Positions 9,718 through 19,194 of a DNA stretch of 64,000 nt are shown here, piece by piece. The notes below the pieces were generated by a model. That model did not search any database. It was not told the origin of the DNA and worked only from the letters and a program-made list of their open reading frames with translations. A program made the position numbers and the translations under genes. The stretch lies in contig OAPG01000009.1 of the NCBI GenBank assembly GCA_900208305.1, forward strand, positions 1 through 64,000, given 5' to 3'. Source of the stretch: Melanopsichium pennsylvanicum (lineage: Eukaryota; Basidiomycota; Ustilaginomycetes; Ustilaginales). How positions within the stretch are numbered: the first letter of the stretch is position 1; each line of letters starts with the position of its first letter.

Positions 9718-10449
9718 CTGCGAGAGATGTAAGAGAGGTTCGCCGAGGTTTGCAGAGGAGATGGACGGGTGCGAGATGTGGACGAAAGGGAAACGACAAG
9801 GTGTGAGGCCTGTAAATCTGATCGTGTGGTGGACTGAGCTGGTGAAGATTCTACAGACGACGATGTTCGCAAGCGCTGCTGACTGCGTTTGGGGAGCTCT
9901 GGTTTGGAGAGCGACAGCTGAGAATTACTGCAGGCGCGTTCAAGTTGGTGATGGTCCGAATGGTTGAGATTGTCGCCGGGAATGACGGTGTCGGATGTGG
10001 GAATGATTGAGTGCATGACGATCCAAATGATAGGGCGAATACGATGAGATGCAAGTGGGAAGGTCAGAAGGTGGAAAGAGTAAAAGAGGGTCAACGTCAG
10101 CGATGCTGTGCGAAACCAGTAAAAACGCGGATGCTGGAGGTCAGATAGGTGATGGAAGAGTGCGGTTGATTTGTGCGCGGTACGCCAGGACGACGAAAGG
10201 GCGGGAAAGGTTGAGGAGACGAAGCGTCTCCACATCGAGTGGTGTGATGAGCGACAGCGTCAGGCACGACTCTTTCATGATTGGATGTGCTGACGTGGGC
10301 TGGGAGCAGGACTTGCGGTACGAATGTGTGGGAGGAAGAGTTCTGTGCGTATTTGATTGAATGAGTGAGGTCCGAGAGCCGGAGCGGGGCGAGCTCATCT
10401 CGGTGGTATAATGCTGATGGGATGCTGTTGAAATGTTGAGATAACTTAC
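9718..10449 (-). other. Possible 5'-UTR intron of the SEC4 gene
   Basis: On the minus strand a GTAAGT donor occurs at 10449-10444, and a pyrimidine-rich CTCTCGCAG acceptor ends one base before the SEC4 ATG. A 732-nt leader intron would explain the acceptor placed directly at the start codon. This is inferred from splice-like words only; RNA data are absent. Confidence 0.3.
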
Positions 10450-10713
10450 GTATAGACTGATGCTGAGAGGTGTTAGAAGATGTTTGGGATTGAACGCGAT
10501 CGAATAAAGACAATAAGCAGGACGGTACGATGGGGATGATGCAGTGATGATGAGCGGTGGAGGTTAAAGGCTCAACCCGAAGCAGTCATCGGGTGTGGTA
10601 GTGGCACGCTCTGTTTCTACTGTATGTGGGTGATTGACAATCACAGCGACCAGTGGGTGAGTAGGTAAAAGGCTTTCAGTGGCCGAGGATTTTGGTGCAA
10701 GGTGTTAGGGCTG

Positions 10714-10717
<4 letters not shown>

Positions 10718-10766
<49 letters not shown>
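10718..10766. repeat. (TC)n microsatellite
   Basis: About 24 uninterrupted TC units in the SEC4/UTP6 spacer. Confidence 0.95.
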
Positions 10767-10771
<5 letters not shown>

Positions 10772-11020
10772 TCAAAAAGTTGAATCGGATTGACGCTTTG
10801 AATTTGTGCAGAAAAATGACCGTGTCATAGCAGCCTAACTTGTCACAGTGCGAGAGAGAAGCATGGTGAGTGCAGAGAATGGTATACAACTTTGTGTCGT
10901 GCGGTAGAAGCAGCTTGCATTGAACCTCCACCCGCCACTTTGACTGAACAGGTTGGCGAGAAGGAAAGAAAGCAGAGAAAATCCTGAAGAGCAACAACAT
11001 CTGCACGTCAACCTGTTTGC

Positions 11021-11079
11021 CCTTTTCTCTCTCTCTCTCTCTCTTTTTTTTTTCTTCTCTTTTTTCTTTTTTCTTTTTT
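11021..11079 (+). repeat. Pyrimidine tract (CT)n/(T)n
   Basis: A 59-bp pure C/T stretch, first CT repeats and then T-rich, upstream of UTP6 on the coding strand; a plausible promoter element. Confidence 0.8.
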
Positions 11080-11223
11080 GTAGCCTCAACACTGTCTCGG
11101 GGCGCTGTTGTCATGTTGTGTTGTCCAACGTTGCAAAAGCAGCTTATGTTTCACCCACACTCACCTTCACCATCATTACATTCCGTTCAGTCGCTGAATT
11201 GATCAAGCAGCTCATTTTCCAAC

Positions 11224-14073
11224 ATGGAGCGGGTTCAATACCAGCTCGAACGCTCGGTTCCGCAGCTGCAACTCCTCGACGAGAACAACGTCTTCTCAAA
11301 AGAGCAATTACGTTCAATCACCACACAGCGTCAGGCCTTTGAGGGGCGTTTGCTCCGAAGAGGTCCCGACAAGAACGACTTCCTTCGTTATGCCGACTTC
11401 GAACGTAATCTTGCAGACCTCATCAACGTCAAAGCTAACCGTATCGGTCTGCCCAGAGCCTTCCATCGCGACAATGCTTCACTCCATACCGGTCATATTA
11501 TCGCTATCTACGAGCGTCTTGTTCTCAAGTTCAAGTACGATGTCGAAGCTTGGCAACAGTACATTGCTTTTGCCAAGAGTAGGAAGATGCGTGTCGTCAC
11601 AGCACGCGTCTTTGCTCGTGCTCTCTCTTTGCATCCCAACAACGTTCAGCTTTGGCTGGCGGCTGCCGCACATGAGCTCAACGACAACTCTTCCACCACA
11701 GCTGCCAGATCGCTTCTGCAGCGTGCTCTCCGCTTGAACCGTCTTCCCTGGAAGAAGCCCAGTACAGAGTACCTCTCCAGCAACAAACGTGCTAGCAATA
11801 GCTATGCCACCCACTCCAACAAGCGTATCCGCCATGACAGCACGTCAACACAAATCGATAATGACACATCCAGCACCTCCGCTACGTCCGGACCCGCTAT
11901 CCTGAAATTCTCTTCCAGAGAGACCGATCTGCTCCGTTTATGGGTAGAATACATCCGCATGGAGTTGGTCTTTATCGAGCGACTTCGCAGAAGATGGCTC
12001 GTGCTTGGTCTCGAATGGGATGCCCAAGGCAGCGACGAGGACGCCAACATCGCAACCCATAATGAGTCTGCAGAAGCCCAACAAGCAGCTGTTGACATCG
12101 ACTCGGCAACTAGAGTTGCCAATGGTACCAACGCCAACGATGGTGTTGACGATCAGGAGCGCATGTTGCTCAGCCAGGTGCCCGATAATGACGTAGATGC
12201 AAAATTCGAGGTGGCAGAAGTCGGCAGCGCCACACCCAACACCTTTACACCCAGACAGATGACAACCATTCCTCCAACACAAATCGCCATCCTGCGCGGC
12301 AACATTCCCCTATTCCTCATCGGCAGCGCGCTCGAGTCTCTGGCTCCTCGCCTCCATTTTGTCTTCCTCGTAGCGTTGATTGAGCTCATTCAGACTTTCC
12401 CTTTTGCGGAACCGATCAGCATCGATGCTCCCAAGAGCGGGCAAGCACTACGTCACCGCCTTTTGGACGGCGTCTACCGACACCTTTCAGATCGGCAGAG
12501 ATGGGGTTGGACTCACTTTGCCCCTGCAGCACTTGTGTCGTCCATTCGATCCTTCCGACCTAAGACTCTCTCCTACGTAGACGAATCTGATCGCACAGCA
12601 GCACAGGTGGCCAATATGGAGGAGATGGACTCGCACCGCCTCCTCACATCAGCGAGTCATCTGCGAACCAGGTTTTCAAACGAGACGGATGGTCTTCTCG
12701 AACTCGCCTCACAGCTTAGGATCACCTCCGCCTCGGGTTCGCAGAAGGTATTCACATCGTCGTCCTCTTCCCTGGCCGTTCTATTGTCGCTCCACCTCCT
12801 GCAGTCGCTATTGACAGAGAAGACCAATGGCGGCACGATACCCTCGGCCGCCTACCAAAGACTAGCTGAATCGGGCTTGCTTCCCACGGCTGTCGGCGAT
12901 GCCATAGCCCAGCTGCGTGCCCTTTGCGCGCAAGCGCCCACTGACGCGACGCAGCGCACAACACGAAGCGCAAAATCGGAGTTCTACACTACCACAGCAC
13001 TCCTCATCGAAATGCTCAGCGACGAGCGACGTTCTGGAATAGATGAGCCAAATCTGTTGCGGTACCTTGAGTCGGTACAGGTGCAGCTGATCCAGGAAGC
13101 TCAAGCTGCTGGACCGCACATCGAGACAGCCCAGATGCGTGCGATTCCTTTGCGCAAGAAAGTGGATGCTGCCATCGCATTGCAGGGTGATAAGGAGCGC
13201 ACTAAGAAATTTGCCAAGCTCAAGGATCAGCTCAAGGATGCCACAAGCAAGGATGCTTTCCCTGCAAGCGATGAGCTCTGGAGTCTTCGCATCTTCGTCT
13301 CTTCTCAACTTGCGGAGGTGTCGGGCAAGCCAGTGGCGGGAAATCGCGACTCGATCGCAGCAGAGTGGCATCGAGGTCTGCAAGCCTGCTCCGAGAACTT
13401 CGACGTAGAAGGCGCCGCCATGTCAGCAGAGACGAGCTTGTGGTCACGTTTCTTGGATTGGCTAGACAACGGCGTCGTCGGACCACAAAATGACAGTCAC
13501 AAGGAAATCAAAGCAGCCTTCCGGTACAGCTCGGAACAATACCGATGGGCAGTGCGCGAGACTGCTTCTTTGCTGTCTCGCAGTACCAACAAATCAATCG
13601 CCGATCTAGAAGCTTTGCAACAATATCGACAAGCTGTGCACGATTTGTGCGTGCTTCGTTACATTCGACTCAGCCGTCCACTCGGCTACCACGATGACTC
13701 GGTGGCATGGTTGCTTCAATCGTCGTTCGCATCGCATCAAGCTTGGCTGGATGTCATCTCTGAGCTGCAAGCTCATGAGGAGGAGCAAGACGACGAATCG
13801 CTTCAAGCGCAAAAAGATGCTCAGCTGGTTGACAAGATCTTCACAAGATTATTGCAGATCACGTCGGGTGACGTCGAAGTATGGGCCACCTACCTTCAGC
13901 ACCTTGCTGCTCGCGACATGACTGCAGCGCTCAAGACTCTTGAAAGATCCCGAAGTTCGTTGGAAAAGAGCGAGTACAAGCTGGTGGAGGAGAAGTGGCA
14001 AAACATTTGTGAAGAGCTGCATAAAGCCTCGATTGCCAACGTCGACGATGAGGATGAGGAGGACAGCGAGTAA
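11224..14073 (+). CDS. UTP6: U3 snoRNP-associated protein Utp6
   Basis: A 949-aa protein of the small-subunit processome, acting in the nucleolus in pre-18S rRNA processing. The N-terminal ~90 residues carry the Utp6 signature: MERVQYQLERSVPQL, LFSK-like VFSKEQLRSITTQRQAFEGRL, then DFLRYADFERNLADL. After that come HAT-type helical repeats, for example HIIAIYERLVLKFKYDVEAW and ARVFARALSLHPNNVQLWLAAA at residues ~95-160, and more toward the C-terminus. The protein is about twice the length of yeast Utp6 (440 aa) because of insertions rich in D, N, S and T. It ends in an acidic tail. No intron is apparent; the ATG context is AACATGG. It converges on ATP11 with a 223-bp gap. Confidence 0.88.
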   Translation: MERVQYQLERSVPQLQLLDENNVFSKEQLRSITTQRQAFEGRLLRRGPDKNDFLRYADFERNLADLINVKANRIGLPRAFHRDNASLHTGHIIAIYERLVLKFKYDVEAWQQYIAFAKSRKMRVVTARVFARALSLHPNNVQLWLAAAAHELNDNSSTTAARSLLQRALRLNRLPWKKPSTEYLSSNKRASNSYATHSNKRIRHDSTSTQIDNDTSSTSATSGPAILKFSSRETDLLRLWVEYIRMELVFIERLRRRWLVLGLEWDAQGSDEDANIATHNESAEAQQAAVDIDSATRVANGTNANDGVDDQERMLLSQVPDNDVDAKFEVAEVGSATPNTFTPRQMTTIPPTQIAILRGNIPLFLIGSALESLAPRLHFVFLVALIELIQTFPFAEPISIDAPKSGQALRHRLLDGVYRHLSDRQRWGWTHFAPAALVSSIRSFRPKTLSYVDESDRTAAQVANMEEMDSHRLLTSASHLRTRFSNETDGLLELASQLRITSASGSQKVFTSSSSSLAVLLSLHLLQSLLTEKTNGGTIPSAAYQRLAESGLLPTAVGDAIAQLRALCAQAPTDATQRTTRSAKSEFYTTTALLIEMLSDERRSGIDEPNLLRYLESVQVQLIQEAQAAGPHIETAQMRAIPLRKKVDAAIALQGDKERTKKFAKLKDQLKDATSKDAFPASDELWSLRIFVSSQLAEVSGKPVAGNRDSIAAEWHRGLQACSENFDVEGAAMSAETSLWSRFLDWLDNGVVGPQNDSHKEIKAAFRYSSEQYRWAVRETASLLSRSTNKSIADLEALQQYRQAVHDLCVLRYIRLSRPLGYHDDSVAWLLQSSFASHQAWLDVISELQAHEEEQDDESLQAQKDAQLVDKIFTRLLQITSGDVEVWATYLQHLAARDMTAALKTLERSRSSLEKSEYKLVEEKWQNICEELHKASIANVDDEDEEDSE

Positions 14074-14296
14074 AGCGATCGCTCGCGCTGTCGTTGTGTG
14101 ATGTTCCACTCGCATATTGTGTTTCCTGCCGAGGTCTCAGTAGAAACACTACACTGGGATTGCAAATATAGACCGCACACTGCAGACGTCTTCTAATGCT
14201 GCTTTGAGTTCGCTATGAGAATGACAAGATACTGTAGATTACAAGATGAGAGTGTGCTCGTCCGCGTCAGAGCCTAGCAGACGATCGTGTTTCTAT

Positions 14297-15490
14297 TCAA
14301 AGGCGGAAAGCCACATTGACAAGCTCCTCGACGTCAAACTTCTCTGGCTGCTTGTGGAAGTCATGCAGAAGGTTGGCGCAAGCCGACTGATCCCTACTCT
14401 CAGCTTCTGAATCAGTCAAGTTGGAAGAAGAGGGCAGATAGAATCTCTGCAACATGAGGGCAAGTAGCTGTGCTTGTGCCTGATCGATACGACCACCTTT
14501 GCCGGTCTGTTCGTTGAGACCCGTGACTTCACCTCGCATGAGCACGATACCGTTGCTTCGGCACAAGTCGGTATAGAAGGTGAAGATGAGGATGGGTTGA
14601 CTGAAATCCTGTTTGAGCTTGTACTCGGCAAGAGGGGTGAAGAGGGTGGTGGCAGCAGGGGGCAGGTTTTCGCCAGCAGGGTTGGGTATCACAGCCCATT
14701 CGAGGAATTGCATCTCGAATGCCTGTTTCGAGCCATCCGCTGCCTCTGACTCTTCATCAATAACTTCCCGCGGCAATGGTAGGACAAATTGAGGGTATTT
14801 TCGAGCATTGGCCAGCATTTCGAGATATTTTTCTGATGGGATCACGGCCGAAAGCTTGTTCTTGATCATGTGGTAACCAGTCCACAGCTTTGTGATGGTT
14901 TCTACATCTTGTGTCATGAGCTTCTCCACGTTCAGAAGCTTGTTGAGAGGCTTGATGGGTCCTTCCTGCGCACCTGAAGGGGTAGAGTGAAGCTGACCGG
15001 AGGCGAGCTTCTTGGCTGCTTCCGCTTTCGATCGTTCTTTGATAGCTTGTGCCAATGCTTGATCGCGCTTCTCTATTTCGGATAGTACATCGTTCTTTTT
15101 CGACTGCGAATCTACGGACGCCACGGTGGACGCAACTGGCTGGACCGTTTTGACCGCAGCAAACTCGAGAGAACGTCTCTTGAACTCCTCAAGGGACAAG
15201 CCCTCCTTCGTGGCCTTTACTTTGATCCTTGCTTCATACTCGCGAAGCTTTCTGTCGCGCTTCTCCTGTATGGAGGCTCGATGATCTTGAATTATGGTCG
15301 GAGACACAGTCTTTGCGACGGATTCTCCTGCGCTTTGAGACTGATCATCTGTTTTCAGGTGCGACCATGCGAATGGAATAGGTGGAGAGACCTGTGCGAG
15401 GCTGGGCCTAGCGCTGTGGAGCGTTCGTGTCCGGGAGCCAGATGTTATTCCAGAGAAGGTGCTGCGCAGAGATGTAGCGAGAGATCTCAT
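14297..15490 (-). CDS. ATP11: Mitochondrial F1-ATPase assembly factor Atp11
   Basis: A 397-aa mitochondrial chaperone that binds the F1 beta subunit during ATP synthase assembly. The start is rich in Arg and Ser without acids (RSLATSLRSTFSG, SRTRTLHSARPS), a good matrix-targeting presequence. Then follows a charged coiled segment with many K/E (residues ~80-165). The Atp11 core follows with LNKLLNVEKL, ITKLWTGYHM, YPQFVLPLPRE, FLEWAVIP, QPILIFTFYTDL and a conserved end RIDQAQAQLLALMLQRFY. The open frame extends 7 codons further to a TTG, but 15490 is the first ATG. No intron is seen. It is convergent with UTP6. Confidence 0.9.
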   Translation of the reverse strand: MRSLATSLRSTFSGITSGSRTRTLHSARPSLAQVSPPIPFAWSHLKTDDQSQSAGESVAKTVSPTIIQDHRASIQEKRDRKLREYEARIKVKATKEGLSLEEFKRRSLEFAAVKTVQPVASTVASVDSQSKKNDVLSEIEKRDQALAQAIKERSKAEAAKKLASGQLHSTPSGAQEGPIKPLNKLLNVEKLMTQDVETITKLWTGYHMIKNKLSAVIPSEKYLEMLANARKYPQFVLPLPREVIDEESEAADGSKQAFEMQFLEWAVIPNPAGENLPPAATTLFTPLAEYKLKQDFSQPILIFTFYTDLCRSNGIVLMRGEVTGLNEQTGKGGRIDQAQAQLLALMLQRFYLPSSSNLTDSEAESRDQSACANLLHDFHKQPEKFDVEELVNVAFRL

Positions 15491-17066
15491 CGTGGCCTGT
15501 GAATGCTGCAATTATGACAAAGGGAGAAAGAAAGTGGCTAACGAAGGCGAGTGAAAGACACTAAATATCTTGGTCAAAAAGCGTACTGTAGGTGCTCGGA
15601 TCTCGGGAACTGGGTGAGCGTTCCAAGAAGAGTGGGGTCTTCTTTCGAGCTGTCATCAGAAGCTGATATGGCATTGTATCAATTTTGGCTGTGGCCACGC
15701 TATTTTACACCTTTTTTGCAATCAAAACCGAGATCGATGCGTTTTGAAACCGTTACCAGATTGTCACTATCCATCTTAAACGGATATTGTTAACCTTTAC
15801 TCACAAGTAGACCGTTAGCACACTAAATGATGACCATTAGACCAATCTTTCGAAACAAATAGACTGCATATTTACTGATTGATTTGTTTTCAGCCTTGTA
15901 GCATGAGAAAGAGCTTGAATTGAGTGAAATACAGTACGTTCAAAACATGAAAAGAGCTAGAGACCATATTGGTTGATGGCAGCGGTTGCATTACAAAAGT
16001 CTATCTCCGGTTTCCAAACAATGGGAAGATCTGCTCATTGTCGTCAATTTTCTGCCAAAAGTCGAGAGAAACGGTTTGATGATGTCCTGGCATTGCAAAA
16101 AATGATTGTTGTAACATGCTAGGGGTGTGCGGTACAAGGGATGGGTATTTCAATGAGATTGAACTGAGGAACAAGTGACAGTACAGGAATCTGATGAGAA
16201 GAGATTACGACAAGAACAGTGTCTCTGCTATGCGGAGGCTGAGTCCTCTTTCCAACAGTCTCTCTCAAGTGTTCACGGTCTTTCACTAGTCTGACGGTCT
16301 TCTTCTTTGAAAAACACAGTCTATTGTTTTCAAAGGCTCTGATCTTGTTTGACATAGACTTGACGGTTAGCTCTAACAATCAAGCACAATGGTGACGGTT
16401 AACGATGTCAGATAAGGTTGGGACTATCGGTTTTTGTGATGGTTTCAAACGCGTCAATCTCAGTTTTGATTGCAAAAAGGTGTATCCTTTTTTACATTCA
16501 ATTTTGTTGTATTGCACCCATCCGGCCTGGCTAGAGCCATGCATCTTGACGCGGCCGGTGTTGGACCCTGTTGCCTCGGACATAATACATACTTATGGAA
16601 TTGAGGGCCAGCTGCAGAGTATCACAAAGACGCACTCTTGCTGTTGCTGTTGGAGTGGCATGTGTCAGTGTGTGAACGTGGCGCAGGGAAAGTTGTAAAC
16701 GAAGGTGAGGGAGGTAAACATAATTTACCGTATGTCCTTCACTCGGCTCGACCGCAATGTCTCTAACTGTTTGCACAATCCGATGGCGACAGAAGGTGCT
16801 CAACATAGACCTAATTGAATTCCAAGCGGCAATATAAGTCCATAGGCGGCGATAAGCTCGTATCAAGAAGCTTATTGCCGGTCGTGATAAGTCTTTTACC
16901 GTGAGTATTTGCTCGCTGAAGCTACTGAGCACCACTCATATTGACACGAGTGCCCTCCGTCCTCGCATACGACTTGACAGCAACTTTACATCACAGCCAG
17001 CCAATACACCAGCAATCGCTGCTCTAGCTTCCCACAATCCTTTCGATCCCCTCACTCTTCCCAACA
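15491..17066. other. Spacer between ATP11 and the NmrA-like pseudogene
   Basis: About 1.6 kb with no supportable gene. It is AT-richer than the surrounding genes and would hold the ATP11 promoter on one side and the former promoter of the pseudogene on the other. Confidence 0.5.
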
Positions 17067-17650
17067 ATGTCGTCCAAGAAGCTTCTGACCATTTTCGGTG
17101 CCACTGGCAATCAGGGTGGCAGCGTGATTTGCACCATTCTCAACTCCCCAGCGCTCAGCGCCAAGTACTTGCTTTGAGGCATTACTCGTGACACTTGCAA
17201 ACCCGCCGCACAAGAGCTTGCAAAGCAAGGCGTTGATGTAGTTTTTGCCGATCTTGATGACCTCGCCTCGCTTCAAAAGGCTCTCGACGGCTCGTACGGT
17301 GTCTTTGCTGTCACCAACTTCTGGGAGGCCAACGACGGCGCAAAGGAGACTCGGCAAGGACGCAACATTGTGGATGCCTCCATCTCTACAGGCACAGAGC
17401 ACCTCGTATTGCCGACCTGGACAACGTTCTTGGGTCCAAGGTCGCTTACAACAACGTTGCCGCCGAAGTGTACAAAAGCTTCCTTCCCGAGGCCATCGCA
17501 GAGGAGCTTACCGAGAACATGAAGCTCATGGATCAGTACAGCTACTATGGCAAGAATACCGAGAAGGAACAGGCTGAGAGCGATGCCTTCCTGCTCAAAG
17601 ATGCCAAGCTTGCCACTGTGAGCTCATGGGCAAGGTCGCTCAATCTGTGA
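17067..17650 (+). pseudogene. Broken NmrA-like NAD(P)-binding oxidoreductase gene
   Basis: The reading frame from ATG 17067 encodes SSKKLLTIFGATGNQGGSV, the GATGNQG dinucleotide-binding motif at the N-terminus of NmrA/HSCARG-type atypical short-chain dehydrogenases. After KYLL an in-frame TGA (17175-17177) interrupts it, yet family-like sequence resumes at once in the same frame (GITRDT, KPAAQELAKQGVDVVFADLDD, VTNFWE). At about 17410 the homology jumps to another frame (VAYNNVAAEVYKSFLPE, DQYSYYGKN), which resembles the C-terminus. Roughly 100 middle residues are missing, so a deletion with frameshift has occurred. An intron at the TGA is unlikely because conserved residues flank the stop on both sides. 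Confidence 0.8.
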
Positions 17651-19194
17651 TTGCCTTTGTACAACTTTAGCTGCATGTGATTTGGAATCCTACGCTTTGC
17701 ATCCTCATCCTACTGCTTGACTGACTGTGTCAAAAACGGAGTGATGGCTTCATCTTGATCGAGCCACCGTTTGCATGTGTTGGGGAGCACAAACTTCAGA
17801 TGCTGCGTAATCCGTGTGAACGTGGGAAGGCGGCACTTGCAACAAGGTATTCAGATCTCAATCTTCCCGGTTTGTCGATTCAAGAGGCCGTGTACTGGCC
17901 GGAGGGACCGTCGTATCCAAGACGTTGAAGCAAGCTTTGAGAGGGTCAGACGCCGGGCTTGTCTCGACCAGCCACTTGGAGTGGACAAGACACAAGGTCA
18001 GGCAAAAGTGTGTTGGCGTGTGTTGATTCTTTCACCGTCCGAAAGGCTTGGTGTCATGCTTTTTGCGAAGAGGCATTGCAATGTAAATTAATTGCGGGCG
18101 CCTCGTGTACAAACACGCCCACACAATGCATGTTGCATACTTGGTTATGTTGTCGAAACCTACAGTGGAAGAAATGCTGGAGTAGCCTTGCAAGAGCATG
18201 CTGTGTAGTGGTGCAGAAGAGCATGCGACGGGAGAAGTGGGACGTTGCGGTGTTGCAGCGCTTCAATGTCTTCCAAGCTGCATGTTAGCTGCATGTTTGC
18301 TGCATGTGGATGTGCCGTGTGCTTTGGAGTTTAACTAATAGTTTTTGTAAGATAGACAGACTAAGTGTGGGTTTGCTTTCTGCAACATGCAACTGCAACC
18401 AACAATGCAGCGCAACAAATAGAAGCACAAGCTGCACACGGCTTTGGACCAACACTCTCTGCATGGCTGAGCCGGCCAGCACAAGCGCTTGCTGTTCTCG
18501 GTTCTTCCGAACAGCTGCATCTGAACCACTTGGCCTGTGTGACTGGAGGTAACCACTCTCCGCCCGGAAATCACACGGCGCACGCTCAAAGACTTGGGTT
18601 CCAGTGCAAAAGTTACACCACGCTATCACTGCTGCCATCTCTCACTCATCTTGGTCGGACCCTCCGGCCATATTCCACGCATTGCACAGCACTCACACTC
18701 ACCACCATTTCCCTAAAACTTCCACCTGTCCGCTCCCCTCTTACCCCAACTATTCTGCACACATTCCCTCAACATCTCGGTTGACTCTCACGCTCCACAC
18801 TGCTTACCTTCATTAATACCTTGCACACCATTCTTTGTGTTTATTGCCCTTCTTCGCCGCTGGCCTCGGTTTATCTTCTGCCATCTGATCACACACGTAC
18901 CCAGTCGCTTTCGTCAAGCATTCCTGCTCTTACCAACAACCCCACATCACATCCTGACATCTTTCAATCATCACATCTGTGCGCCGGCGACTCTTACCAC
19001 ATCTAGTATACCCAATCTCGTAACCTAATACAACAATCAAGTCGCACCACAGCCACGAACGAAGCACAGGCTGGCCTTCTACACGCGTGCAGTTGCTCCT
19101 TCGCCTCGCTTTCGACTCATCGGAGGCGCCGTTGAGCAATTCCATTGCCTTTCTCGTCGTTTTGAGCCGCACGATTCACCGTATTTGACAGGAC
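17651..19194. other. Spacer upstream of the LIM-RhoGAP gene
   Basis: About 1.5 kb. The last ~600 bp before the ATG are C/T/A-rich on the plus strand (a typical fungal leader). A small 11-12-bp reiteration of GCTGCATGT occurs three times at 18277-18308. No gene is seen. Confidence 0.5.

Larger units (their letters stand above)
9717..11223. promoter_or_regulatory. Divergent SEC4/UTP6 intergenic region
   Basis: About 1.5 kb between two divergent housekeeping genes. It contains the possible SEC4 leader, a long TC microsatellite (10718-10766) and a pyrimidine tract (11021-11079) about 150 bp before the UTP6 ATG. Pyrimidine-rich tracts upstream of start codons are common in fungal promoters. No gene is seen in it. 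Confidence 0.55.

Noticed and set aside
9717..10235. N-terminal 173-codon extension of the SEC4 frame
   Set aside because: The added sequence is Ser/His/Leu filler unlike any Rab N-terminus, and a splice-acceptor-like CTCTCGCAG lies just before the normal ATG.
17175..17225. Reading the NmrA-like stop codon as lying in a small GT-AG intron
   Set aside because: Family-conserved residues (GITRDT...KPAAQELAKQG) follow the stop immediately and in frame, so removing that segment would delete conserved protein.
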